64,000 nt of DNA from Taxillus chinensis (taxonomy: Eukaryota > Streptophyta > Magnoliopsida > Santalales > Loranthaceae). A program made the translations under genes and the position numbers. This document shows, one piece after another, positions 1-12,300 of the stretch (positions are counted from its first letter, which is position 1; each line of letters begins with the position of its first letter). Under the pieces are notes generated by a model. The model did not search any database. It was not told the origin of the DNA and saw nothing but the letters and a program-made list of their open reading frames with translations. The stretch covers positions 42,278,017-42,342,016 of the forward strand of contig CM042087.1 in NCBI GenBank assembly GCA_023512835.1, read 5' to 3'.

Positions 1-392
1 GGGTTCCTGCATCATCTAATAGGATCCATAAGAGCAAACACATACACAAATAGACCTCCCTTTAGCGACCTCCCAACTAGCTTGATTCGGTACCGCACCA
101 TCACATGGAAACCTGTCATTCACCGGTCCTTCCAACGATTAACATCAGGCTTGGTTTACATCAGGACATATGAATTTGGTTGCCCTTATATTGCTTTTTC
201 TTTTCTTTTTAAAATTACCCAATAAAAACCCATTATACATAATCTTAAATCTATCGATAATTTTACACGTAAATACATGATACACCGATATCATGAACCA
301 TTCAGATTGTGTGGCGGGAGTGATAATATGAACCTTTTAATCGATTAAAATCAGATCAATAGAAGTTCAGCATAATTTAAAGCCGAACAAAC

Positions 393-473
393 CTTGATCG
401 ACTCGATCAAGGCCTCGCCAGATGAACCATCTTTTACGTACCCAGGAGGAGGGTAAGGAATGCAGCGAGACAT
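393..473 (-). CDS. First coding exon of an unnamed plant gene (partial)
   Basis: Read on the minus strand, an ATG at 473-471 opens a 27-codon exon beginning MSRCIPYPPPGYVKDG and ending ALIESIK. It is followed by a GT donor (complement at 392-391). This N-terminus matches, as far as I can recall, a family of uncharacterised lysine- and glutamate-rich plant proteins that begin MSRCFPxPPPGYxxx. No function is known to me. The rest of the gene runs off the left edge of the window; bases 1-390 look like intron. Upstream lie a long 5' leader and a TATA element at 797-803. The start is chosen because of the conserved MSRC opening. I am fairly sure of the exon and unsure of the family name. Confidence 0.6.
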
Positions 474-796
474 ATTCGAATCGCTGTTGTGCTCAAATCA
501 CAATTTGTAATCGATTTCGAATCTTACAGAATTCAAGAACGATTCGATTGGACAACGGTTGAGGAGAGTTTGAATAAGAACTTAAACCCTAATGTGCTTC
601 AGATCTGAAAATCAAAACCAGGGATGGATTTAGATCTGAAAATCAAAACCAAGACGGGATTATATCGACCGATAACGGATCGCCGATGAAGGTTTATCGC
701 AACCCTAGAGATCGTAAGAACAATTAGTTCTGGCGTCGAAACCTAGATGTTCGATTTGAGAACAATCTTCAACGCTACGTCCTCTCGTTCGGGGGC

Positions 797-803
797 ATTT
801 ATA
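797..803 (-). promoter_or_regulatory. TATA box of the minus-strand gene at 393-473
   Basis: On the minus strand the sequence reads TATAAAT in a GC-rich setting. It is about 325 bases upstream of the predicted ATG, which would put transcription start near 765-772. The transcribed side contains pyrimidine-rich, AGGGTTT-containing leader sequence typical of plant 5' UTRs. Confidence 0.5.
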
Positions 804-1780
804 GGGGCGTGTCCGACCTTGCCTTCACGGCAACGTTTCTTTCCATGAAATATTAAATAACTCCGTACGCAAAAAAAGTGCATTTACTGATTCTTTATTT
901 CTCAAGAATTATTTTTTTGAAAAAATTATTTACTTATTTATAGTTATTTTAATTTTATAAGTGCATTTACTGAATTAAAAGAACTAATTTTTTATTAAAC
1001 ATTAACTAAAAAGTGATAAAAGTCCACTTCAACAAAATAGTCAAAAAATTAGTCATAAAGAACAATCTTCAAATTTTTGTTGAGCATATTATTTACTATC
1101 ATAAATTTTAATTATGTCTAATATTTATTGAGCGACTAAATTTTTTTCAAAAACTCCTATTTACATGTAAGTTATATTGGTAAATAAAAAATTAGCTTTT
1201 AAATTTAATTAAAAATCAGTTGATTATATTTTTAACCAATTTATTAGGTTTTTAAAAAAAATTAAAAATAAAATAAATATCAAATAAATGATTAAAAAAA
1301 CGTTGTATGCATCTTACTTGTATATAAAATATATATATTGAATTAGATAACTTAAAATTCAAAAATACAAATTTCTATTTAATAAATTTAAATTTTATAA
1401 TAATTTTGTTCCACAAATATGTTGATTTATAAGAGATAACAATGAAAGTTTGAGTGAGACAATTTTTAATTTATTAAAATATATTGATTAAAGTGAAATT
1501 TTGAGTGAGACAATTTTTAATTGATTTAATACAGTTTATAAAGAGGTTATGGTATTCATAAGTTTTAATCTCTTGTTAAAAGCATATAAATTATGCATAT
1601 AAGCAAGTTAAAAGAATCGTGGAGATTAAGTTAAAACATAAGATTAAACATGAAACCATCAGGTCAAAAGCATTGATAAAATTGTGTTAGAATGGAGCGA
1701 CGTAAAATACTTTCAAAGACTTGGAGAAAATGAGAAGGGTTTGACAATCATTATATGACCTTTGAAGATATCATTTTATA
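804..1780. other. AT-rich intergenic sequence
   Basis: No coding signal is seen. A short imperfect direct repeat containing GAGTGAGACAATTTTTAATT occurs at about 1450-1473 and again at about 1503-1522. The rest is A/T-rich spacer. Confidence 0.5.
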
Positions 1781-1804
1781 TGTGTGTGTGTGTGTGTGTG
1801 TGTG
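1781..1804. repeat. (TG)n microsatellite
   Basis: About twelve TG units lie directly against the left end of the Mutator-like element. Expansion here may have erased one target-site duplication. Confidence 0.9.
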
Positions 1805-1992
1805 ATGCAACTTAATTTACAACCATCAGATCTTAATTAAATCAATTCAACGACTCTAAATAAATAATAATAAACCAAAAATACCCTCTCTCCCCCTCTC
1901 TTTTTAGCATGTCACTACGCACGAGTCAGCCCTCGCGCAAAAACCCTACGCATCGTCTCCCCCGTTCCGCCGTTGCCGCCCCTCCCAGTTAC
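1804..1992 (+). repeat. Left terminal inverted repeat of the Mutator-like element
   Basis: This arm pairs with 2656-2826. The outer part is AT-rich and the inner part is GC-rich and more diverged, with several small indels. Confidence 0.7.
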
Positions 1993-2098
1993 TGTGCCGG
2001 ACGCCGACGATTGTTCCATCCCACACGACACCACCACCACCACTCTCTCCCCATCCTCTCTCCCTTTCTCTTCTCCCCATCTCTAACCCCAAGAAATC

Positions 2099-2484
2099 GA
2101 TGACAATGACGACGAAATCATCAACGGCGATTGCGTCGTCTTCGAGGATGGCGCCTTCGAAGACCCCTACCGCCAACCCGATTCGTTCTCCTCCGGCAGG
2201 CGCAGAAAAAACAAGTCCGACACGGAGCCCGAGGAAGAGTGGAATTCGGCTCCAGAGTGGTGAAGAAGAAGAGGCTTAAGTCCATGCCTCCGAGGAACGT
2301 GAATGTCGAGGTTTTTAATATGTACAGAGAGATCAAGTTGTCGCAGCTGAGGCCTATTGTTCTCGACAACCCTACTTCCCCTGGACCCGATTCGAGAAAA
2401 TCGGAGGAGACCATCTTCAATGGAATCAGAGATGGCGTCGACGGAATCGAAGATGGTCTTCATCCAGATGTAAGAGGTAGCTGA
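2099..2484 (+). pseudogene. Captured gene fragment inside the Mutator-like element
   Basis: From 2099 one frame reads an acidic stretch (DDNDDEIINGDCVVFEDGAF) that runs to a TGA near 2262. A second frame then carries the similarity on, reading EFGSRVVKKKRLKSMPPRNV and VFNMYREIKLSQLRPIVLD until about 2390. The switch between frames near 2220-2235 indicates a frameshift, so no intact protein is made. From memory the second segment resembles the region upstream of the ankyrin repeats in plastid ankyrin proteins of the AKRP/EMB2036 type; this assignment is tentative. The coding-like composition and the position between inverted repeats suggest transduplication of a host exon. Confidence 0.5.
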
Positions 2485-2655
2485 GCAGAGGCGCCCTCTT
2501 ATTGTGGTTCGCGGCTGAGCAGAGGCGACATCCGGCTCACGTGTCCGATTTGCTGCCGGCGGCGAGGAGGAGGAAGACGGCATGGTGGAGGCAACCGCGT
2601 ATGGATCGCGTAAGGGGCACTTCCGTGCCGTCGATGCTATAGCGTTTGGGGTGTT

Positions 2656-2826
2656 GTCACTGGTAGGGGCGGCAGCGGCAGAACGGGGGAGACTGTATTT
2701 GGTGCGTAGGGTTTTGGGAGATATGACGCTAGAGGGAGAGAGAAGGTATTTTTTGTTAATTATTATTTATTTAGAACCGTTGGATTGATTTAATTAAGAT
2801 CCGATAGTTGTAAATTAAGTTGCATC
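2656..2826 (-). repeat. Right terminal inverted repeat of the Mutator-like element
   Basis: This is the inverted partner of 1804-1992. It ends with the complement of GATGCAACTTAATTTACAAC at 2826. Confidence 0.7.
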
Positions 2827-5240
2827 CTATAAGCTTGTTGCACTCCTTTTCTCTTTAGCATTACTCTCTCTCTCTTTCTCTCTCTCTCTATATATATTTT
2901 GTTATCAATTAAAATCATTCATTCTCATTCCATGGTATCAAAGCAAGTAGGCTCTTCGACTTTTATTTCTTTCTCATCAGACATGACAAAAACCAAATGA
3001 AAGGAAAATGCATAAAATTAACTCAAAACCTAATCAGGTTGTCAATAAGTTTGATAATCCAACTGATTCTGTTTGCTTTCATCATTCATATAAACTTAAG
3101 ATTATCCTCGTCACATAGTCGTTAAATTAATAAAATTACAACACTTCGGTCAAACCATGCTTATGGCTCTTAAGGGCTTATATGGTTTATTTTTTATAAG
3201 TCCTTTTTTATTAAAACATGATTTTACATAGGGAAAGTCGACACAACTCTTCTTACAAGGAAACACAAAGAACATGTTTTAATTTATAACGCTCCAACTT
3301 TCATGACACTGAAACTGAATAAGTAACTTTTCATGGGCGCACTTGAAAAGTGAATGGGTCAGTTAGTAGTACTTAAAATATTACACAATAGGTACTGTTT
3401 CAAAACCTACCACTTATATAATTACATATCATAGATGATCCAAAAATTTACAATGTAATGTCACAAGCCATTTTGTTGCACTTATTCTTTCAAACTATTT
3501 TTTTTTAACTTTTAACTGACCTATAACGATGATAAGTTAAGGTTGATCCCATATAAACACAGTTGAACATTTTTAATATAGTTATGTTTCTACTGTTTAA
3601 GCTAAGAAAATACAATGAAAAAATAAACAAGAAAAAATAAAGAAAATCATCTAGAAAAGAAAAATAAGATAATAAAGGTATAAGGGTCGAGGTTCACTAT
3701 AATTCCAATTTTCACTCAATATTATACATATTAATTGTATACTCATCAATATGTGATTAATATTATAGTAATTGCTACCCTCTTTTGTGTGGATAATGGT
3801 GTACTTAACTTTAACAACAAACTACTTTAATGACTCGTTAAAATAAAGTTAGACCCATCAATACTTGATTAATCAAGATTCTTCGTAAAACCATGGAGAA
3901 CTATCATGATTCATGTTCATATGTATCATTTTACAAGTTTGTATAATTAAAATTTATATTTCAATCCACCATTCAATCATATCAGACATGCAATATGTTC
4001 ATAACTTATAAAACACAACATCATTCAATACAACGAAATTAATTATGATAAAAATAATAAACAAACAAAACAAACTCATATAATCAAGAGATTGGTGTTG
4101 GGCTACTCTTAATTCCCATAAAAAAGATATTACTCCGTGTTATGATGAAGAAAAGTATACATCACTTGTAAAGGATAGATTACAAAAGAGATAACAAATG
4201 CAAACTAAACTGTCACAAAAGGTTATAAGCAATTTTATACCCAAAATCATTTTGTTATTATCTAACAACATATAAAGATAATTCAAAGTAAAATAAAGAA
4301 CTTAAATTGAGTTATTAGTTTAAAGTTATAACCAAAGAACATCCCGACTCTATAAAGAGCCTAACAATGGTATTGAAATATATAAAAACGTCCCCAATAT
4401 ATTTTATATATATCCTACTTGCAAATATGTGAAAATAGAAACAAAGAAAAACAAAAAATTATGGTGGCTGACTGCAGTCGTCAGAAGAGGTTTTTTTTAT
4501 CAATATCAAATGGTTGTGGTTCAATGTCGCATTTGCATCTTTCAAATACTTCATAAATACTCAATGTGACTTCAAATACTTACAGCTGTCACAGATCACA
4601 ACCAACTTTAAAACTCACCAAACATGTTTTTTTAAGTAAATATCTTAGTACTCTTATAAGTAGCTACTATTGGGGTTAAATATACTTAACAGGGGGTTGG
4701 TCTTAGAAAACCACATCTAAGTACTATTATAAGTAGTTGCCTAGGGGTCAGATATACTTAGCATAGGATGGGCTTTAAAAGTCCATAGTCCATAGGCTCC
4801 ACTCCTTATTGTTTGGGTTCTTTTTTGAAGATCTTATACATGATCATGAGAAAGTTAAGGGGCTCCTATATTGTTATTTGACTTGACAAGTCTACTTGAG
4901 GGATCAATTGTTTGTGTTAGTCTTTTCCTTTTTATCAAAAGAGTACTCTCACGAGTAAATGCAGTTAGCGAAAATTTGAATGAATCGATTACAATATTGC
5001 ATAATGACTTTTTAGATTATGAAATTCAAAGCTTTACAGGCTAATACATCAAGATTTTGAAATTATGAGTAATATCTCAAAATCACGCTTTTTAAAATTC
5101 AAGTTTAATCAGTTTATTTTTATTCACGCTTATTAGTTGAGTTGATAATATTTTGTCTTTTTTACTTTTTTATAAAATTCAATTTTAAAATTCCTATTAA
5201 ACTCAAACTCTAATAATACACCAACCATGTTTATTTTGCT
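2827..5240. other. AT-rich intergenic sequence
   Basis: No coding exon is recognised. A CT microsatellite lies near 2863-2890. Two diverged head-to-tail units of roughly 70 bases (about 4640-4704 and 4713-4779), both containing TTATAAGTAG and ATATACTTA motifs, suggest an old repeat, possibly a retrotransposon end fragment. Confidence 0.45.
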
Positions 5241-6307
5241 AGGGTTTTATTGAATTCCTTAACTCGGCCACGGTGGCTCCCATCAAAGAATTTATCGAAA
5301 ATCCCCCTATGATTAGACTCAGCCGCGCTGCAGCGGCCGTTATAGGATCCGACAACATTTGACAAGGCTCCTCTGCCTGTGTCTTCGAAACGCTATGCTT
5401 CTTGAACCGGTCAATTTGGAAACCTCTTCGAATTTCTCAGTTCGGACGCGTGACCGTGTTAGACCCCTGGGATCGTTGGCGTCAGTGGCTTGATTTTCCC
5501 GCCATCGAAGAGGGAAGCCCTCTACGGCAGGCCGTTGAAGCTGAATTCAAATCTCCGTCGCCATCACCGTCGTCTCGGAAGCTCCGGCTAACTGTGCGAC
5601 CGACGTGGAGGAGGAGGAGGAGGCGGAGACATAATCTGCGGCAGCGTCGAGGAGGGAGAGGTGGTCAACTTGGTGGGACCGCTTCCATTTTCATTATCTC
5701 TATTTTTTTGTTGCTGGCTTTTTACTCGATTCCTCAAGTAGTTCATTTTCGGTTTCTCCTTAGAGCAAGTGGATGACTTCTTATAATCGGAGCCTCAATG
5801 TTGGTGGTCTGGTGAAACTGTTTGTATGCTTATTCTCTTCAGGGTAGCACCATTTGAATTAGCCAATTAGATCATATGGAGCCTAGCCTACGCTTTCTTC
5901 CTGCAATTTGCATTTAATCTCCTTTCAATCACACCTACCGGAGATAAGAGTTAAATTTGTTTCGAGTTTCAGCAACTTGGTTATGTTGGTTTGTTTTAAT
6001 TTTTTATTTTGCTTAATAATTTTTGTTGGTTTAGAAGTCAAAACCTATGTTCTAGTTGGTAGTTGAAGTTTATTCGCTACCCAATTTAGAATTTTGTAAC
6101 ATTTTGAGGGTGTTCTACATAATGGATGTTATTGAGAGGCTTGTCATTTTTATTTTATTATTTCCTATCAGTGCATTCATTCGGTTGCTGTCACTCTAAT
6201 TTTCTGCCAAATATTATTCATACTTTTTATTTTCTGTTCTGGGGAATAATTTTCTCTAGTTACCCCCAGCATTGAATACAGTTACTCACTTTATTGACAG
6301 GGAAAAA
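5240..6307 (+). other. Probable promoter and 5' leader of the Misato gene, with a leader intron
   Basis: A GC-rich block (about 5265-5690) precedes the Misato start codon. An open frame from a TTG at 5402 to 5776 contains an arginine run and ends in a hydrophobic stretch, but matches nothing I know. A TTGACAG acceptor lies just before the Misato ATG (exon sequence from 6301). I read this as a 5' UTR exon followed by an intron. A small unrelated gene at 5402-5776 cannot be excluded. Confidence 0.4.
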
Positions 6308-9300
6308 ATGAGGGAAATTGTGACTATACAAGTTGGAGGTTTTGCGAATTTTGTTGGCTGTCACTTTTGGAATTTTCAGGTGCACAATATCTGCATTCAT
6401 CTGAACGCTGGTTACTTATTTGGAAATTTGAACTTATGCTGTACCATAACATGATTTTGCTGCCACAGTTAGAGCCTGTTGTTTTGAGGTTCAAGTATTG
6501 ACCTGACATAATTTGCCTTGAAGGATGAGCTGCTTGGTTTGGCCGAGGACCCTCATGGTGATCCTATCTTCAAGAATCAATGTTTGGATATGGATGTGTT
6601 GTACCGCACTGGTGAAACACCACAGGTGTGAAACTTTGGAAATGAAATTTATGCCATAACAATATATATATATATATATATATATATTAATGGTTATTCA
6701 TTTGTTTCTCTCTATGTTAGTTCATTTTGAATTTTTAAAATTTTCTTAGCAGCAAGAGTTGTTTATTGGCTGCGTGGCTTTTGTAAAATGCTGATCTTCT
6801 CTTGTTGTAGCTAGGGAAATATATGCTTTGGTTTTAAATTGATAATGTTTTGTGCTTTTTAATAGTTGAAATGCATCAATACTTGCATAATTGCATTTGT
6901 CAAGGTTGCAAATATAGTCTTTTGTTATAATCATCCCTATAGTCTACACTATCCAAATTGGAAAGCTTAAATTATGCTCTAATATGCATGCAATCTAAAT
7001 GCACTTACTTTTTCCTTCCAATTCTTTCATGATATTCAAAGAAACTATATCCCATTAAATCTCAACGAACTAGCCTTCTGCCATTCCAATCTCTCTGAAA
7101 ATGTTGTTTATTTGTATAAATTATTTTTTTCATCACTTTTGCTTGTATTATATATATATGCAGGGCATTCTTACTTACACTCCTCGAATGCTGTCAGTTG
7201 GGGTTCCGGGTACTAAATCTTTTTCTTATGTTGGTCCAATCTACCTGTTTTGCTTGTAATCAGTTATGTTGGAGTTCCATAGAGTTTTTTTGTCAGCATT
7301 ATTCTTTTCATTCATTTAATATGTTGAGGAATTTTTGCATTCTTCATCTCATATCATATAAGTTTTTCATGAGTGCAATAAAGTTTTTCCGTTTCCCAAG
7401 TTACCAGTTAGATTGAACTGTTAAAAACTATTTATTTCGTGTTTTAGTTCTGGAACTTATGCCGCTGCTGTCTGTTGACTATTGGAATATTTGTTATTAG
7501 GCTTTTGCTTACTATATAGCCTATGTTGGTACTGAAACCCCCAAACTGTTACTTTTTGAGTGTAAAGTTGTCAAATCTGCTTTCTTGCATCACCTCCTCT
7601 GAATGAAGTGGACATCCAATTGTTCATAAAATTTATGTTTCTCAGATCAAGTTTTAGATGTTGCATAATCAAGTGTACCTGAAATTTCTCTATGGATTTT
7701 GGTGGCATTTCGATCCCCTGCTTTTTTAGTGTCTCCCCTTGTACTGTTGATATACAATTTTTGCAATTAATTGAGGTTCTAATGTTGCAGGCTCTCTGGG
7801 AACTCTGAGTTCACGAAGTGCATTGTACAATCATCTTTCACCTCCATCATCACCTGTTGGTACATGGTGAGACGTTTTCTTGGAGCTTGAACTATTTTTT
7901 TTGTTGTTGTGTATGTTTCTTGTATTTCGTTCTTATGTGTGTTTCCATGTGTTCTTATGCCATGTTAGGTACTAATTGAGTCTTGCCTGGGAATAGCCTG
8001 CCATCAAAAAGTTATGTTCCTAGACAAGCAAACTAGGTCTGCCAACCTTTTGACATTCAATCTCTTTCACTTCCTATAGGAACTATTAATGTTTGATGTA
8101 CTCTACTGAGGGAAACTATGGGGTTGATCTGTGTAATATTTAATACACACCAAAGTAGATTGTCATTGTGGTTTAACACCCTTGTTTGATAATTGTAAGT
8201 CATGAACCTATGGGGTTAAGCCGTTAAGGTACGACACTTAATCTTTGGAGGATAACATAGTTGAATTGATTTCGTGAATGACAGGGTGCAAATTTTTCCC
8301 TGCTTTCCAATTTTATATTTTTCAATGAATCCTGATCTTTGTGTTCTGGCTATAAATTTTACTCATATTTGGATTAAATTGGAAGCTAGGGGTTTATTCT
8401 CACTAATATTTGGATTATTCTTTGATACAATCCTAAATCTATATGATCTTTTATCTCCCTTGATTACCATGTTTGGTGGCTTTATTGCACGTTACTAGAT
8501 TACCAACTTCAAATTACAAAACCAGTCACAACATATTCAAAGTTGATGTGCCCTTTTCTGAACATGAAGCCCTAGATTTTGCATGTTGTCAGCTAATCCA
8601 TTGTTGATGACATATTCCAGCAAAGAAATTTTGTCTTCTTTGGAGCTTAGAGATAAATTCAAAGAGAAGGATTCTGATTCCCAGTTTCCCACATTTCCAA
8701 ACATTGATGATTGAGTATGCTGTGCGATTTATGAAATCCATAGCCAACCAATAGATAGAAATATTTAGGATTTTGCAATTGATACTCTATTGTTGGGATG
8801 AGTGGTCAACTGGCCATAGGGCACTGGAGAGGAAGGATCCTGGCTAGTACTATGGAACCAGCAAGTTTCTCTGTCCTTTCATTGAGGGTCAATGTTATGA
8901 AGGTTTCAGCCCTTACTTTGGCATTAGGAATAGGTGAAGGATGCCAGCAAAGGAGGTAAAAAGCAAGAAATCTGTGGCTTACAGGCTTTTTCGGACCTCC
9001 TTGGCAGTATATGAATACCCGAAGTTGTCTAAGAGGAGCAGCTTTGATTATTTAGAATGAAAGCCAGCATACTGTTGCCCATGCAGCAGAACTCCAAAGT
9101 TGGGAGCAAATGGATCAGCCACATGGCTTCTGCAGCCATTGGGTACTAGGAGTTTCCCTTAGGGTGCCACCTGTACAAAATTATAATAATTCATTTTCTC
9201 AACTGGTGATGAGACTATTTGCTTTGTCAGGTTGTAATCTCCTGGGCTTGGGTTGTCAAGACTCAAGAGCATATGGGCTCAAGATTAATGGGTCAAGGAC

Positions 9301-12300
9301 CCTGGATGAAAGTGAATTAGATGATGCACCCTAGGCATACAGGTGTCAAAAACTCTGCATCCGTAGCTTTTAGAACACTTATGAACTTAGCATATTCCCA
9401 AGTGAGATCACAGTCTTCCAAATAGAATATAGGTTAGAAAAGGGTGGAGAACAAAAATAAGCAGAGAAAAGAGGAAAAAGAAGAAGAAGAATCAAATGCG
9501 GGAGATAGAGGGAATGTAGCCTACAACATTTACTTGAATCTCAATTCTCAACTTTATTCAGCAACTCAAATCTGATTGCAATCTTCTATGAAACTATGAT
9601 ACTCTTAAGGGATAAGAAACCATTATGAAACTAGGATACTCGAGGAGTTTGAAACCTATACTGAAACTAGGAAACCTCTAACAAATAAGAAACTAATAGG
9701 GAAGATTGGAAACTAACTACTGGATGTTCAGTTTTGATTTGCTCCATAACATGCAAGGTGGTCTTCCTCTTTGCTTGACTCTGCATCCTTTATGCTATTA
9801 TGCTTCCTTCCATCAAGCTCATATTTGTTTTCCTAATGCATTGCATAATCATTTTTCCAGAATAATGTGCAGGATGGGTAATGTTTCCACTCATGTCTCT
9901 GAGCCTCATAAGAAGAACTTGTTTCTGCAGCGATTGCATGAGGAAGAGCAAGAGAAGCCACCTGTGACGAGTGGAGTTAATAGTGGAAAGGATGATCCTT
10001 TGAGTGACATTTCGGACAAGGACGTAATTGATTCTTTAGAGAATAATGTTCAATTTTGGACAGACTTCTCTAAGGTTCACTATCATCCTCAGAGTTTATA
10101 TGAATTAAATGGCTTATGGATGGATGCACTGAATTTTGACAATTATGAAATTGGAAAAGATGCTTTTGTGGGGAGTCTGCACGGTGAAGAAATAAATGAG
10201 AGGCTTCGGTTTTTTGTAGAAGAATGTGACCATATTCAGGTACATTTTGTTAATGGGTTTGCTCATCTTTATTGTTATTTTGTCCGGAAAAGTGGACCAT
10301 AAAATTAAACTATATTGCATTGATAATAAAATTTATGCTAAGCAGTGTTTATATATTATATATATATATATATGTATATATATGAACTATTTGTGTGCAC
10401 GATACACGTTCTTAATGATCTTGTGAAAAATCTTCTTGGGAAAAACAGCAAAAAAGATTAAATGATTACAATTTTCATTTGAATGACAAATTGTAGATAA
10501 ATTTAATGCATCTCAACCTTCAGGGTATTCGATGTTAATTATTGTGTAAGTCATACATATGCTTTGCAGTAGTCTCGAATGAGCACATCTATGTCTGAGA
10601 TCCATAATAGTACATGATCCGTATGAATGCCATCTTTTGGATGGCGAAGATCTAAGTTCTTGACCTTATTTAATCTCTGCGAAATCTCATTTGCTAAATT
10701 GGGCCAGGGCAGTTGTCATTTAGAAAGCTATTAAGATGCACCATTGGAATTCTGGCTTCAAGCCCCTTCTTGTTTGTACAATCCGAGACCGACTAATGAT
10801 TTTCTTTTCTTTTATCTCTGGAAGGGGATTAAATTTGTAGTTGATGACTCAGGAGGTTTTTCCAGTGTAGCTGCAGAATTTTTGCAAAACATTGCAGATG
10901 AATATACAAACACACCGGTGTTGCTCTTTTCTGTCAGGAGTCCTTCCAACTACTTAAATCCTAGGAGCCAAAAGCATATGATGGCTAGAAATCTTCATGA
11001 TGCAGTGTCATTTTCAACACTTTCATCCTTCTGTAAACTGATTGTTCCAGTTGGTTTGCCCACCTTGAGCAGAAGTAAGTATTGGTGAATCTGTGGGAAG
11101 GAACATTTGAAAAGTGTTTTCGTGTTTTTTGTTCCTCTGTTTGTAATGCTGTGTCTGCCACGATTTGATATCACTGTTTTAGGTTAGGTAATTTTCTGAA
11201 ATTTTGTTTTTTAGAATCGTTACTTTGTTGGGCTTTTTATCTTTTTCATTCTTTTCTTATGCCTGGTAGTTGTTTTTTTAAGAATAGCAATGCTTAGTGC
11301 AGGCGCCGCACCTGGACAAAGTATTTTCCTTTTTAGAATTGTCTGCTTGCAGCTTAATAGTATAATTGTGTGAAAATGAATATTCTTTTTTTTCCTGTTC
11401 AATTTAATTGTGATATTTTCTAACTGATCTGCGCCCAAACTTTTAAAAACTTTTCTGAAATTTAGGTAAAGCGTCCAGCTTTCTATGCGTACAAGACGAG
11501 AAACCTTACCACTGCAGTGCAGTTTATGGGGCTGCACTACACTCTGCTAGTCTTCCCTTCCGGATGGAACCAGTTAGACCTACAAAAGATTCGCACCTTG
11601 CTTCTGGTGCCATGGATATCCATGATATCATACAAATGCTGGCAGGCCAGACTAGGCAGAATCCAGTGGCTATCCTAGATATTGCAATGCCAGCACCGTC
11701 TTTGACCGGTATCTCTCTAAAACATTTGTTGGATTCAAATTCTGATGTTCCACCTTCCAGTGATTTGTTTAGTGGGTCTTGTACGGCACTACTTCCAGGG
11801 CAACAGCTTGAGCGATCTTTGCTTGGCAGCTTGCACTCATTGACACCAGAGACAGTAGAAGATGTGGAAGACTCACAGTGTGTTGAATCCTTAACTATTC
11901 ATGGAGCCCTTGGTTCAGGTATGTTTTTTTTAGTACTGTGCGTCAAAAAATGAATTTGTCATGGGTCATTTTGAGCTGCTGTGTTCGTATGGTGTTGTCT
12001 TCGTTTCCCAATCAAATTCTATGGAAGATGCAATGAGTATTTGTTGAGCAATTTATTCACTATGCTCGGTATAGATCCAAGTGTGGTAATAAAATGAATA
12101 TTCTTCGAATCAATGTTGAATCTTTGTTTTCTTCCTTTTATAGTTGCTTCGTAGTGCACTGAAGCCGCCCATTCTTTGCAGTCTTTGTTGGAGAGTTCAG
12201 TTTGTTTTTTTTTTTTGTTATTTCAAAAAATATCAATACAACAAAAATGAAACATGATGTCAGTATAAATTGGTACTGTAAAAAACAGAAGATCGGGCAA

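Larger units (their letters stand above)
1804..2826. mobile_element. Mutator-like (Pack-MULE-like) element with long terminal inverted repeats
   Basis: The sequence starting GATGCAACTTAATTTACAAC at 1804 is repeated in inverted orientation ending at 2826. The outer 85 or so bases of the two arms differ at only about ten positions. With small gaps the similarity extends inward to about 1992 on the left and about 2656 on the right, giving arms of roughly 170-190 bp that share a CTCCCCCGTTC-type GC-rich inner end. The interior (about 1993-2655) is GC-rich and holds a broken coding fragment rather than a transposase. Long inverted repeats around captured gene sequence are the hallmark of Pack-MULEs. 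No clear 9-bp target duplication is visible: the left flank is a TG microsatellite and the right flank is CTATAAGCT. Confidence 0.7.
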
